Source: Streptomyces acidiscabies
GTDB taxonomy: Bacteria > Actinomycetota > Actinomycetes > Streptomycetales > Streptomycetaceae
NCBI RefSeq assembly: GCF_020010905.1
Contig: NZ_JAGJBY010000002.1
Coordinates: 4,216,001 to 4,280,000 of the forward strand
Length of the DNA stretch: 64,000 bases
Direction: 5' to 3'
Of the stretch, positions 24,989-34,895 are shown piece after piece. Both the position numbers and the translations under genes were made by a program. Each line of letters opens with the position of its first letter. The stretch's first letter is position 1. The notes under the pieces were generated by a model. The model saw only the letters and a list, made by a program, of their open reading frames with translations. It had not been told where the DNA came from and ran no database searches.

Positions 24989-26059
24989 ATGACCACTACG
25001 CGCGTAGACACCGAAACCCTCCGCCGCCTCCCCAAAGCCGTCCTCCACGACCACCTCGACGGCGGCCTCCGCCCCGCCACCCTCGTCGAACTCTCCGCCG
25101 AGGTCGGCCACACCCTCCCCACCACCGACCCGGAAGAACTCGCCGCCTGGTTCTACGACGCTGCCAACTCCGGTGACCTGGTCCGCTACATCGCCACCTT
25201 CGACCACACCCTCGCCGTCCTCCAGACCCGCGAGGGCCTGCTGAGGGTCGCCGAGGAGTACGTCCTGGACCTGGCGGCGGACGGCGTCGTGTACGCCGAG
25301 GTCCGCTACGCGCCGGAGCTGAACACGCGCGGTGGCCTCGCGATGCGGGAGGTCGTCGAGACCGTCCAGGAAGGGCTCGCCGCCGGCATGGCGAAGGCCG
25401 CTGCCGCCGGCACCCCGGTCCGCGTCGGCACGATCCTGTGCGGCATGCGCATGTTCGACCGCGTCCGCGAGGCCGCGGACCTGGCCGTCGCCTACCGCGA
25501 CGCGGGCGTCGTCGGCTTCGACATCGCCGGCGCCGAGGCGGGCTTCCCGGCCGCCGACCACGCGGACGCGTTCGCGCACCTGCGCAGCGAGAACGTCCCG
25601 TTCACGATCCACGCGGGCGAGGCGGACGGCCTGTCCAGCATCCATCAGGCGCTCCAGACCTGCGGAGCGCAGCGCATCGGCCACGGCGTCCGCATCACCG
25701 ACGACATCGTCGACGGCAAGCTCGGCCGCCTCGCCGGCTGGGTCCGCGACCGCCGTACCGCCCTGGAGATGTGCCCCACCTCCAACCTCCAGACCGGCGC
25801 CGCCACTTCGATCGCCGAGCACCCGATCACCGCGCTGAAGAACCTCGGCTTCCGCGTCACCCTGAACACCGACAACCGCCTGGTGTCGGGTACGACGATG
25901 ACGCGCGAGATGTCCCTCCTGGTCGAGCAGGCCGGCTGGACCACCGCCGACCTGCGCGACGTGACGGTGAACGCCCTGAAGAGCGCGTTCATCCCGTTCG
26001 ACGAGCGCGAGAAGCTGATCGAGGACGTCGTCCTGCCGGGCTACTCCTCCGCGCTCTGA
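24989..26059 (+). CDS. add: Adenosine deaminase
   Basis: A 356-residue metal-dependent deaminase converting adenosine to inosine in purine salvage. The zinc-binding motif HDHLDG lies near residue 20. The substrate and zinc residues follow in TIHAGEADG (His and catalytic Glu, near 208) and IGHGVRI (near 230), and LNTDNRL (Asp pair, near 290) completes the site. The [11 protein letters not shown] segment is typical. The ATG at 24989 is preceded by CCAAGGAAG. The gene stands alone, and its last 19 bases overlap the convergent DinB-like gene. Length and motifs match the bacterial family fully. Confidence 0.95.
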   Translation: MTTTRVDTETLRRLPKAVLHDHLDGGLRPATLVELSAEVGHTLPTTDPEELAAWFYDAANSGDLVRYIATFDHTLAVLQTREGLLRVAEEYVLDLAADGVVYAEVRYAPELNTRGGLAMREVVETVQEGLAAGMAKAAAAGTPVRVGTILCGMRMFDRVREAADLAVAYRDAGVVGFDIAGAEAGFPAADHADAFAHLRSENVPFTIHAGEADGLSSIHQALQTCGAQRIGHGVRITDDIVDGKLGRLAGWVRDRRTALEMCPTSNLQTGAATSIAEHPITALKNLGFRVTLNTDNRLVSGTTMTREMSLLVEQAGWTTADLRDVTVNALKSAFIPFDEREKLIEDVVLPGYSSAL

Positions 26060-26556
26060 ATCATCCCGCGCAGATAGGCCGCCTGGCCGGCGTGTTCGAG
26101 GTCGTCCGCGAGCACGCTCACCAGGCGCACCCCGAGGCTGACCGGCGGGTCCCAGCGGATGTCGACGATCCGCTGAAGATCCTCGGCGGTGACCGCGACC
26201 AGCGCCTCCAGCGTCTGTTCGTGGACGGCGTCGTAGTACCCGGTGAGCAGGTTCGCCCCGGCGACCCGGACCGCGGCGACCTGCTCGGGCCCGTGCCCGT
26301 ACCCGGTGTCGTGCGGCGGCAGATCGAGGCCGAACAGCTTCTCCCAGCCCTGCGCGTGCCACACCTGCTCCAGGCCGAACGCGTCGGCGACATGGTCGTC
26401 CTGGACCCGGGTGAGGTGCCAGATCAGCCAGGCCACCGAGTTGGCCTGGGGGGTCGGCCGGTGGTTGAGCCCGTCCGCGTCGAGGCCGGCGACCGCCGCG
26501 TGGACCTCTTCCCGGATGCGGCCGTACCCGTCGATGAGAATGTCCTTCGCATGCAT
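26041..26556 (-). CDS. DinB-like (DUF664) metal-binding protein
   Basis: A 171-residue four-helix-bundle protein of the DinB/DUF664 family. In Actinobacteria many members are mycothiol- or bacillithiol-dependent transferases. The metal-coordinating histidines appear in [19 protein letters not shown] (near residue 47), and further His residues occur near 132-136 in a [14 protein letters not shown] motif. That matches the three-His pattern of the family. The specific substrate is unknown. The start ATG at 26556 fits the family length. It is convergent with adenosine deaminase, with a 19-base overlap. Confidence 0.82.
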   Translation of the reverse strand: MHAKDILIDGYGRIREEVHAAVAGLDADGLNHRPTPQANSVAWLIWHLTRVQDDHVADAFGLEQVWHAQGWEKLFGLDLPPHDTGYGHGPEQVAAVRVAGANLLTGYYDAVHEQTLEALVAVTAEDLQRIVDIRWDPPVSLGVRLVSVLADDLEHAGQAAYLRGMIQSAEE

Positions 26557-26581
26557 ACGACCACCATGCCCCGCGCGCGGC

Positions 26582-27466
26582 TCAGGCGCCCCCGGTTTCG
26601 AGCAACCCCATGAGCGCCCGCGCCGCAGGGCTTCTCGCCCCGTCCGGCGGAAGCAGCGCCACCGTCTCGTAGCCCTGCTCCCCGGACCCCTTCAGCGGCA
26701 GCGCGGCGAGCGCGGGACGCTTGTGCCGGAAGTGCCGGGGGACGACGGCGACGCCGAGGTTCTCGTCGATCAGGTCGAGCAGGCTGTGCACGTCGTTGAC
26801 CTCCAGCGCGACCGTCCGCCGCACCCCCGCCTCCGCGAACGCGGCATCGGTCGCCCGGCGAGGACCCCAGTCGGGATGGAAGTCCACGAACACCTCGTCC
26901 CCGACGTCCTCGCAGCTCAGCGCGGCCCCCGCGCCCGCCAGCCGGTGCTCGGGGTGGCACAGCACGTACATCGGCTCGACGGCCAGCGACACCGACCTCA
27001 GCTGATCCGTGTCGTCCTGCGTCCGGTACGCGAACGCCAGGTCGAGACGCCCCGCCGCGACCTCCTCCGCGAGCGTCCCCGACCCGAACTGCCGAAGCCG
27101 CACCTCCACGTCCGGGTGCGTACGGCGGAACGCGGCGAGCAGCCCCGGCGGGTGCACCCCCGCGATGCACTGCTCGGCGCCGACCGCGAGGGTCCCGCGC
27201 AGGACGCCCTGCACGGCGGCCACCGCCTCGTGCGCCGACCTGACCTGCGCGAGGATCCGCTCGGCCTCGGTCAGCAGCGCGCGGCCCGCCTCGGTGAGGG
27301 TCACCCTGCGGGTCGTCCGCACGAACAGCGGGGCGCGCAGCTCCCGCTCCAGGGCGCGGATCGACGCGGACAGGCCGGACTGGGACACCATGAGGCGTTC
27401 GGCGGCCCGGGTGAAGTGCTGGTCCTCGGCGACCGCGACGAAGTGCTGGAGATGGCGCAGTTCCAT
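26582..27466 (-). CDS. LysR-family transcriptional regulator
   Basis: A 294-residue LysR regulator with MELRHLQHFVAVAEDQHFTRAAERL at the N-terminus and the HTH core VSQSGLSASIRALERELRAPLFVR. The effector domain starts near residue 90 (LRGTLAVGAEQCIAG) and includes an acidic pocket region (VFVDFHPDWGPRR). It is divergent from the aldo/keto reductase at 27598, so that gene is the likely target, along with its own promoter. The 131-base gap between them should hold the operator. The effector is unknown. Confidence 0.88.
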   Translation of the reverse strand: MELRHLQHFVAVAEDQHFTRAAERLMVSQSGLSASIRALERELRAPLFVRTTRRVTLTEAGRALLTEAERILAQVRSAHEAVAAVQGVLRGTLAVGAEQCIAGVHPPGLLAAFRRTHPDVEVRLRQFGSGTLAEEVAAGRLDLAFAYRTQDDTDQLRSVSLAVEPMYVLCHPEHRLAGAGAALSCEDVGDEVFVDFHPDWGPRRATDAAFAEAGVRRTVALEVNDVHSLLDLIDENLGVAVVPRHFRHKRPALAALPLKGSGEQGYETVALLPPDGARSPAARALMGLLETGGA

Positions 27467-27597
27467 GACTGAGAAGCGTAGTCGCTGAATTCCATCGGAT
27501 TCTTCTGTTGGACCTCTGTGCGCAGGTCGGGAAAGGTGGATATCGCTCGAAAGCTGTGCCTCACCCCCTCTGCCTCACCCCTCGTGATGGAGTCGCG

Positions 27598-28593
<996 letters not shown>

Positions 28594-28654
28594 AGCGTCC
28601 GGTCGCTGCGCTCCCGCCTGCTGCGGCGGTGGCGCGGAGGCCGTTGACGTGACG

Positions 28655-28692
28655 CTCTGCCTGTCCGGTTCCCCGTCGCCGGACAGGCAGAG
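28655..28692. terminator. Perfect 14-bp hairpin between convergent genes
   Basis: CTCTGCCTGTCCGG (28655-28668) pairs exactly with CCGGACAGGCAGAG (28679-28692) around a 10-base loop. It sits between the aldo/keto reductase stop at 28593 and the minus-strand stop at 28699 and should terminate both transcripts. Confidence 0.85.
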
Positions 28693-28698
28693 GTGTTC

Positions 28699-29082
28699 TC
28701 AGACCCCGTCCGGCACCCGGTCCAGGAAGCCGAGGACGGAAACGATTCGGCCGTCCTCGTCCAGAGTGACGACGTCCGATCCGGCCACCGGAGCCGAGCT
28801 GTCCGCCTCGTTCACCAGCTCCCAGGAGAAGCGGGCCGTGTCGTGGTGGCCGTCGACCGTTCCGGTGGGACGGAAGGCGAAACCCGGGAACTGCTCGTGC
28901 GCCGCCGCGATCACGGCCGTGATCCCCGCGTGCCCGCTCACGTCCGCCAGCGGGTCGGTGTAACTGCCCGTCTCCGTCCAGGCCGCCGCGACCGCCTTCG
29001 CGCGGGCCTCGGGGTCACGGGCATTCCAAGCCTCGAAGTAACGGGTGACGGCGTTGTCGTGACGCTCGGTGTGCGTGGACAT
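28699..29082 (-). CDS. SnoaL-like / NTF2-fold protein
   Basis: A 127-residue single-domain protein of the NTF2/SnoaL-like superfamily, a cone-shaped fold that binds or converts small hydrophobic ligands. The pattern AVTRYFEAWNARDPEARAKAVAAAW, then YTDPLADVSGHAGITAVI, FPGFAFRPTG and a late DEDGRIVSVLGFLDR is typical. No specific cyclase or isomerase residues can be assigned. A G-rich stretch lies before the ATG at 29082. It is a single gene and is terminated by the hairpin at 28655. Confidence 0.82.
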   Translation of the reverse strand: MSTHTERHDNAVTRYFEAWNARDPEARAKAVAAAWTETGSYTDPLADVSGHAGITAVIAAAHEQFPGFAFRPTGTVDGHHDTARFSWELVNEADSSAPVAGSDVVTLDEDGRIVSVLGFLDRVPDGV

Positions 29083-29271
29083 GGGTGATCGGCCCCCAAT
29101 GAGGTCGTCGTGGCTGGTCGGGACCCGGATCGTGCTCCGGTGTCCTCAACTCTGCCCGCGCGGCTCCCCGGGGTCGATTACCTCCGAGGTCATGAAGAGA
29201 GGCTTCGGTGCCGGGTGCAATCCGGCCAAGCCGGGCGCTGGATATGCCAAGAGACTGGCCGGAAAGACATG

Positions 29272-29336
29272 GTGACAGTGTTTTAGAAGTGAACATACTC
29301 GTCGTCATGGGTAGCTCACTCTCAGGTACCGCATAG
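29272..29336 (+). promoter_or_regulatory. Promoter with leaderless 9-codon micro-frame
   Basis: GTGACA (29272-29277) and CATACT (29294-29299), 16 bases apart, form a plausible promoter in a patch less GC-rich than its surroundings. Seven bases later a 9-codon frame (MGSSLSGTA, 29307-29336) begins, which would be translated from a leaderless transcript. The hypothetical gene at 29382 follows. A further frame, 29191-29274, could encode a 27-residue cationic peptide ending in Trp; I cannot support it as a gene. Confidence 0.4.
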
Positions 29337-29381
29337 AAAGCGAGGCCGCCCGCCCGGCTGCGATCGACGGGGGAGAGAGAC

Positions 29382-29792
29382 GTGCACGACGAATTCCTGT
29401 GCCATGTCACCGCGTACGGTGTCTGCGACGGCCGCCGCATCGGCGTACCGCTGGGCACCTACCGCGCACCCACCCTCGCGCTCGCCCTGTGGTGGTTACG
29501 CGACCGCGCCTCCTGGATCGCCGAACGCCTCGACCCCCAGCCGGAGAGCGGCCCGTGCCCGCCCGGCGCGCTCGTCCCGGTCGGTCACACCGTCCCCGAC
29601 GTACCCGGCGCACTGCGCGCGTGGTGCGCCGACATGGGCCAACAGGAGCTGGTCGCCGACGAGTTGGCGGTCGGACGGCTCGTACGGATCGCGCTGAGCG
29701 ACGAGACGACGGAGTACGAGCTGCTCGCGGAGTCGGTGGACGCGCTGAGGATGCAGCGGACGATCCCGGCCCTGGTGCTGCCGGTCGGCTGA
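29382..29792 (+). CDS. Conserved-looking hypothetical protein, TTA codon
   Basis: I do not recognise this 136-residue protein. It is acidic, soluble, without membrane segments or known motifs. It begins HDEFLCHVTAYGVCDGRRIG, has a Trp-rich helix ALALWWLRDRASWIAERL (near 29-46), and ends in a beta-like EYELLAESVDALRMQRTIP. The GTG at 29382 has GGGGGAG upstream. Codon 39 is TTA (29496-29498), so translation should need the bldA tRNA, which ties it to development or specialised metabolism. It lies 54 bases before the FHA-ABC gene, which has its own promoter-like TAGAAT, so it may be transcribed separately. Confidence 0.7.
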   Translation: MHDEFLCHVTAYGVCDGRRIGVPLGTYRAPTLALALWWLRDRASWIAERLDPQPESGPCPPGALVPVGHTVPDVPGALRAWCADMGQQELVADELAVGRLVRIALSDETTEYELLAESVDALRMQRTIPALVLPVG

Positions 29793-29846
29793 AGACCTCG
29801 CGGGCCCCGCCAGGCGCACACCTGAACGAATCGATAGAATTCCGGC

Positions 29847-32123
29847 ATGGCGGAGCCGTCGGTCCTCCCGACCGCACCCGACCTGGTCCTGGAGACCGAG
29901 ACGGGCTCCACCGTGATGACCCCGGCCCACGCGTACCACGTCGGCCGCGACCCCCTCAGCGACATCGTCCTCGACGACTCCCGCGTCTCCTGGCACCACG
30001 CGGTCCTGCGCCCCGAGGGCGACCACTGGACGGTCGAGGACGAGCACAGCACCAACGGCACGTTCACCGACGGTCACCGCGTCCACGCCGAGGACGTCGG
30101 CCCCGGCAGCGTCCTGTGCTTCGGCAGCCCCGACGACGGCCCCCACGCCCGCCTCAAGGCCGCCCGCACCGGCGCCTTCCGCAGCCCCACCGCCGTACAC
30201 CGCCTCCCCGCCACGACCGTCCGCATCGGCCGCGCCGCCGACAACGACCTCGTCCTCGACGACCTCACGGTCTCCCGGCACCACGCCGAACTGCGCGCGC
30301 TGCCCGACGGGACGCACGAGATCGCCGACCTCGGCAGCCACAACGGCACGTATCTGAACGGCGGTCCGGTCACCCGCGCCCGGGTCGGCCCCGAGGACGT
30401 CGTGGGGATCGGGCACTCCGCGTTCCGGCTGGAGGGCGGCAGGCTCCAGGAGTACGTCGACACCGGCGAGGTCTCCCTCGACGTCCAGGACCTCACCGTC
30501 ACCCTCGACCACGGCCGCCGGGTCCTGCTCGACCACGTCTCCTTCCCCGTCGGCGAGAAGTGCCTCCTCGCGGTCGTCGGCCCGAGCGGCGCGGGCAAGT
30601 CGACGCTGCTCGGCGCCCTCACCGGCCAGCGCCCCGCCGACCACGGCACCGTCGGCTACGACGGCCGCGACCTGTACCGCGACTACGCCGAACTGCGCCA
30701 GCGCATCGGCCTCGTCCCCCAGGACGACATCCTGCACGCCCAGCTGACGGTCCGCGCCGCCCTCACCTACGCCGCCGAACTCCGCTTCCCCCAGGACACC
30801 GCGAAGGAGGAGCGCCGCGCCCGGGTCACCGAGGTCATCCACGAACTCGGCCTCGACCAGCGCGCCGACCAGCCCGTGCACAGCCTCTCCGGCGGCCAGC
30901 GCAAACGCGTCAGCGTCGCCCTGGAACTCCTCACGAAACCCTCGCTGCTCTTCCTCGACGAGCCGACCTCGGGCCTCGACCCCGGCATGGACCGCTCGGT
31001 GATGCACATGCTGCGCGGCCTCGCCGACGACGGCCGCACCGTCATCGTCGTCACCCACTCGGTCCTCAGCCTCGACGTCTGCGACCGCCTCCTCGTCCTC
31101 GCCCCCGGCGGCCGGACCGCCTACTACGGCCCGCCCGAGGACGCCCTCGCCTACTTCGGCGCCGAGCAGTGGCCGGAGGTCTTCGAGTCCCTCGAACAGG
31201 ACCGGGACTGGGCGGGGGAGTACCAGCTCTCCCCCCTGCACCGCCGGTACGTCCGCGACGCCACCGCCCAGCCCCGGCTGCCCCGCCAGGACCGGGTCAC
31301 CGTCCCGCCCCCACCGCGTCCACGCGGCCGGACCGCCCAACTCGGCACGCTGGTGCGGCGTTACACCGCCGCCCTCTCCTCCGACCGGACCTTCCTCGCC
31401 GTGATGATCGCCCTCCCGTTCGTCATGGGCGGCATGGCCCGCGCCCTCGCGGGCGGGCGGCTCACCGAGAAGACGGCGATGAACGCGCTGCTCATCCTGT
31501 GCGTCGGAGGCGTCCTGACCGGCGCCGCGAACGCCGTACGCGAACTCGTCAAGGAACGCGGCATCTACCGGCGCGAGCGGGCCGTGGGCCTCTCCCGGGG
31601 CGCCTACCTGATGTCCAAGGTGGTCGTCCTCGGCGCGGTGACCGTCCTCCAGGCCGTCGTCCTCACTCTCGTAGGGCTGCTCGGCGTCGACCTCGGCGCG
31701 CCCGGCGGCAAGGGCGTCCTCACGCATCCCCTCGTCGAGATCACCCTCGCCGTCGCCCTGCTCTCCTTCACCGCGATGACCCTCGGCCTGCTCGTCTCCG
31801 CGCTGGTCCGCAAGGAGGAGGTGACCATGCCGCTGCTGGTGCTCCTCGCGATCGTCCAGGTCGTGTTCTGCGGCGCGCTGCTGGAGCTGGACGGCGTACC
31901 CGTCCTGGAACAGCTCGCCTGGCTGATCCCCTCCCGCTGGGCGCTCGCCGCGATGGCCTCGACCCTCGACCTCGGCCGCATCGTCCCCGCCGACCCGCTC
32001 TACGAACACAGCACCGGCGTCTGGCTCCTGGACATCGCGATGCTGGCCGTCCTCGCGGTGGTGTTCCTGTACGGGGTCTCCCGCCTCCTGCGCCGGCACG
32101 AACCGGCGATCATGCGGAAGTAG
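29847..32123 (+). CDS. Double-FHA ABC transporter (ATPase-permease fusion, Rv1747-like)
   Basis: A 758-residue half-transporter with a phospho-threonine-reading N-terminus. FHA domain 1 (about 25-95) has GRD33-35, SWHHA and STNGT. FHA domain 2 (about 120-195) has GRA128-130, SRHHA and SHNGT. The ABC ATPase (about 212-440) has Walker A GPSGAGKST (245-253), signature LSGGQ (347-351), Walker B LLFLDEP (367-373) and His404. A permease of six segments (about 515-748) follows. The layout matches Mycobacterium Rv1747, an exporter controlled by Ser/Thr kinase phosphorylation; here a kinase gene lies 541 bases downstream. TAGAAT (29835-29840) ends 6 bases before the ATG, suggesting a leaderless transcript. 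The cargo is unknown. The next gene starts 3 bases after the stop. Confidence 0.9.
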   Translation: MAEPSVLPTAPDLVLETETGSTVMTPAHAYHVGRDPLSDIVLDDSRVSWHHAVLRPEGDHWTVEDEHSTNGTFTDGHRVHAEDVGPGSVLCFGSPDDGPHARLKAARTGAFRSPTAVHRLPATTVRIGRAADNDLVLDDLTVSRHHAELRALPDGTHEIADLGSHNGTYLNGGPVTRARVGPEDVVGIGHSAFRLEGGRLQEYVDTGEVSLDVQDLTVTLDHGRRVLLDHVSFPVGEKCLLAVVGPSGAGKSTLLGALTGQRPADHGTVGYDGRDLYRDYAELRQRIGLVPQDDILHAQLTVRAALTYAAELRFPQDTAKEERRARVTEVIHELGLDQRADQPVHSLSGGQRKRVSVALELLTKPSLLFLDEPTSGLDPGMDRSVMHMLRGLADDGRTVIVVTHSVLSLDVCDRLLVLAPGGRTAYYGPPEDALAYFGAEQWPEVFESLEQDRDWAGEYQLSPLHRRYVRDATAQPRLPRQDRVTVPPPPRPRGRTAQLGTLVRRYTAALSSDRTFLAVMIALPFVMGGMARALAGGRLTEKTAMNALLILCVGGVLTGAANAVRELVKERGIYRRERAVGLSRGAYLMSKVVVLGAVTVLQAVVLTLVGLLGVDLGAPGGKGVLTHPLVEITLAVALLSFTAMTLGLLVSALVRKEEVTMPLLVLLAIVQVVFCGALLELDGVPVLEQLAWLIPSRWALAAMASTLDLGRIVPADPLYEHSTGVWLLDIAMLAVLAVVFLYGVSRLLRRHEPAIMRK

Positions 32124-32126
32124 GCG

Positions 32127-32675
32127 GTGACGGTGGACGTCCCCACGGTGAACGCGTCCGGCGCCTTCCGCCCGACCCACGTCGTCCCGCCCCACGGCAT
32201 GCCCGCCTGGCAGACCCCCGACCCCGCGCGCCCCACGGTGCCGCTCGACCCCCTCCTCCCCGTCCAGCTCCTCGAACTGCGCGGCGACTGGGGCCACGTC
32301 CTGTGCGCCAACGGCTGGAACGCCTGGGTGGACGGCCGCTACCTGGTCGCCGTACCCCAGGACCCACCCGTACCGCCCGGCGACCCGGCCTCCGCCGACG
32401 ACGCCCGCCCCCTGCTGGCCCGCGCGGAGCGTGCCCTCGCCGAATACCGGGCTGCGCTCCAGGAGTTGGCGGGCGGACTGGACGGGGAGGCGTTCCGGCG
32501 GCGTACGCGGGGGCTGCGGATCGGGGTCGTCGTGGACGGCGAGTCGGTGTGGCTGTACGACCAGGAGCGGGGGAGGTGGGTGTACGCGGAGGGGACGCGG
32601 GTCAGCACGTACGCCGCTGAGGGGGCCCCGGAACAGCACGCCCCCACCCGAGTGGTGACCCCCGATGACCGATGA
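32127..32675 (+). CDS. Hypothetical SH3-like protein between exporter and kinase
   Basis: A 182-residue soluble protein without a named family that I can assign. Residues about 45-75 (LLELRGDWGHVLCANGWNAW then VDGRYL) look like a small SH3-type beta barrel. A helical segment (100-125, LARAERALAEYRAALQEL) follows. The C-terminal part has another Trp/Tyr-containing beta pattern (VWLYDQERGRWVYAEGTRV). The GTG at 32127 comes 3 bases after the exporter stop, and its last 11 bases overlap the kinase start, so the three genes form a translationally coupled operon. It may be an adaptor of the kinase-exporter system; this is inferred from position alone. Confidence 0.7.
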   Translation: MTVDVPTVNASGAFRPTHVVPPHGMPAWQTPDPARPTVPLDPLLPVQLLELRGDWGHVLCANGWNAWVDGRYLVAVPQDPPVPPGDPASADDARPLLARAERALAEYRAALQELAGGLDGEAFRRRTRGLRIGVVVDGESVWLYDQERGRWVYAEGTRVSTYAAEGAPEQHAPTRVVTPDDR

Positions 32676-33567
32676 CACCGGCCGCTTGATCGGCGGCTTC
32701 CGCATCGAGCGCGAGATCGGGCGCGGCGGCATGGCCGTCGTCTACCGCGCCCGTGACCTGGCCCTGGACCGGACGGTCGCCCTCAAGCTCCTCGCCCCCG
32801 AACTCGCCCGCAACGACACCTTCCGGCAGCGCTTCGCCCACGAGTCGAGGGTCGCGGCGGGGCTCGACCACCCGCACATCGTGCCGGTCTTCGCGGCGGG
32901 GGAGGCGGACGGCGTGCTCTACATCGCCATGCGGTACGTCGAGGGCAGCGACCTGCGCCGACTGCTCGACCGCGAGGGCCCGTTGCCGCTCACGACGACC
33001 GCCAGGATCGCCGTACAGATCGCCTCCGCGCTGGACACGGCGCACGCGCACGGGCTCGTGCACCGGGACGTGAAACCCGGGAACGTCCTGATCGCCCCCG
33101 GCCCGGACGACGAGCACCCCGAGCACGCCTACCTCACCGACTTCGGGCTGACGAAGAAGTCGCTGTCGCTGACGGGGTTCACGACGGTCGGGCAGTTCGT
33201 CGGGACGCTGGACTACGTCGCGCCCGAGCAGATCGCCGGGAAACCGGTGGACGGGCGGTGCGACGTGTACGGGCTCGCCTGCGTCGTCCACGAGTGCCTC
33301 ACCGGCCGGCCGCCGTTTAGGCGCGACGACGACATGGCGCTGCTGTGGGCCCACCAGTACGACGAACCGCCCCCGCCGACGTCCCTGCGCCCCGACCTGC
33401 CCGCCCGTCTCGACGCCGTGTTCGCGAAGGCGCTGGCCAAGGACCCGGCGGACCGGTACGCCTCCTGCCTCGCCTTCGCGGGGGAGCTGAGGGGCGGCGA
33501 GGTCAGGGGCGTGCGCCGGCCGCCGGAGTGGGCCGCCGTGATGTTCGCGGCAGACACCCCGCGATGA
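32665..33567 (+). CDS. Soluble Hanks-type serine/threonine protein kinase
   Basis: A 300-residue catalytic kinase domain with no membrane segment or extracellular sensor, unlike PknB. All key motifs are present: Gly loop GRGGMAVV (19-26), Lys41 in VALKLL, HRDVKPGN (133-140), DFG (159-161), and the activation segment with GFTTVGQFVGT and APEQ. The C-terminus stops soon after the kinase lobe. It overlaps the upstream gene by 11 bases. It is the obvious candidate to phosphorylate threonines read by the two FHA domains of the exporter at 29847. Its 3' end overlaps the convergent streptophobe gene by 65 bases. Confidence 0.9.
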   Translation: MTDDTGRLIGGFRIEREIGRGGMAVVYRARDLALDRTVALKLLAPELARNDTFRQRFAHESRVAAGLDHPHIVPVFAAGEADGVLYIAMRYVEGSDLRRLLDREGPLPLTTTARIAVQIASALDTAHAHGLVHRDVKPGNVLIAPGPDDEHPEHAYLTDFGLTKKSLSLTGFTTVGQFVGTLDYVAPEQIAGKPVDGRCDVYGLACVVHECLTGRPPFRRDDDMALLWAHQYDEPPPPTSLRPDLPARLDAVFAKALAKDPADRYASCLAFAGELRGGEVRGVRRPPEWAAVMFAADTPR

Positions 33568-34771
33568 ACCCGGCGAGGAACCCCCACAGCGCCGCGAGCG
33601 CGAGCCCCGGCCACCACTGCGGGCGCAGGAGCAGCGTCCCGCCCAGACCGCCGCCGAGGTCGCCGATGCCGAGGAGGGACAGGCCGTAGTGGGCCTCGGT
33701 GCGGCACAGGAGGAAGACCGCGAGGACGGCGAGCGTCAGCCCGACGGCCAGGTGCAGCCCGTGCCGCCAGGCTGGCGTCCCTTCCGGCGAGCGCCGGACC
33801 ATGACCCGGGCCGCCGCCAGCAGTAGCACCGCCTCCACCGCGACCAGCCACCATACGCGCCCGTCCTGCTCGGCCAGCGTGCGCAGGTTCAGGTCCGAGA
33901 TGTCCGGCGTGCGCAGCACCTCGTCCAGCACCTGAGGCATCGGTAGCCCGAACGGCCCCTGCACACGCCCTTCCCAGGTCGCGCCGAGGCCGAGCGCCAG
34001 GGTCAGCCACATCAGGTTCGGCATCCCGAGCAGGACGACGGCGACCGTCTCGGGGCGGTGCCCCTTGCCGATCACCACCCCGAGCGCGGCGAGCACCCCG
34101 AGGGCGACCCACGCGAGAAGCAGCACGAGCACCGCGTGCGACACCGGCCGTACCGTCTCCTGCGCGCGCAGGAGCCTGCCGGGCAGCGGGGCGCCGCGCG
34201 CGACCAGCAGCGCGAGCAGGAGCACGCCCGCCAGCCACACCAGGCCCACCGACAGGGTCAGCGGCAGGTCGGTGGTGAAACCGACCTCCGGATTGACGCC
34301 GAACAGGTCGCCGAGGTCGCCCAGCGTGCCCTCGCCGAGCGAGATGCGGAACGTGTGCCGGGCGGCGAGGGCGATCCCCAGCAGGGCCAGCAGCCACACG
34401 GCCGCGAGCCGCGCCGCCCAGCCCGCCAGCTCCGCCGCCCCGGCGACCGCGCGGCGGCGCAGCGGCCTGAGGAACCCGGCGCCGATCACCAGCGCCCCGG
34501 CCAGCGTCACCGACAGCGGGATCACGGTCATCCCGGCCCGGCTGCCCGCGAGATCCCCCGCCGCGCCGGACAGCTTCACCGTGCCGCCGACCGCCGTCAC
34601 CACGGACGCCGCGACGACACTCGGGAACGCGCCGCCGGGCAGGTCCGTCGCCCCGGCCGTCAACAGCCCCAGCGCGGCCACGAGCCCCATCGAGAACACC
34701 CCGGCGAGCACGGCGGCGAGCGCCTGGGGCCAGCCGTGCCGGGAGGGGAGGGAATCGATCACGCTTGCCAC
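33503..34771 (-). CDS. Streptophobe-family polytopic membrane protein
   Basis: A 422-residue very hydrophobic protein with about ten membrane segments, matching what I know of the streptophobe family of Streptomyces. Typical features are the N-terminal SLPSRHGWPQALAAVLAGVFSMG and the TVKLSGAAGDLAG motif, plus the late FGLPMPQVLDEVLRTPDISDLNLRTLAEQDGR region (described in parts). Function is unknown. I chose the GTG at 34771; the GTG at 34762 is equally possible, and neither has a clear ribosome site. It is convergent with the kinase and divergent from the DUF6777 gene, so all five genes may belong to one system. Confidence 0.78.
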   Translation of the reverse strand: MASVIDSLPSRHGWPQALAAVLAGVFSMGLVAALGLLTAGATDLPGGAFPSVVAASVVTAVGGTVKLSGAAGDLAGSRAGMTVIPLSVTLAGALVIGAGFLRPLRRRAVAGAAELAGWAARLAAVWLLALLGIALAARHTFRISLGEGTLGDLGDLFGVNPEVGFTTDLPLTLSVGLVWLAGVLLLALLVARGAPLPGRLLRAQETVRPVSHAVLVLLLAWVALGVLAALGVVIGKGHRPETVAVVLLGMPNLMWLTLALGLGATWEGRVQGPFGLPMPQVLDEVLRTPDISDLNLRTLAEQDGRVWWLVAVEAVLLLAAARVMVRRSPEGTPAWRHGLHLAVGLTLAVLAVFLLCRTEAHYGLSLLGIGDLGGGLGGTLLLRPQWWPGLALAALWGFLAGFIAGCLPRTSRRPTPAAGARP

Positions 34772-34895
34772 GCTAAGCAGGCATGCCCGGGCCCGCCTGC
34801 CGGGTGCGCCGTCGGTGTCGGCTTGCGAGGGACACCCATTCGGAGCACACAATGGGGATGTTCCATGACATAACGAACCCACTTCGGGAGGGTGC

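Noticed and set aside
29083-29271. A cobalamin-type riboswitch upstream of the hypothetical gene
   Set aside because: A GCAATCCGG-like string is present, but the conserved B12-box and surrounding stems cannot be found.
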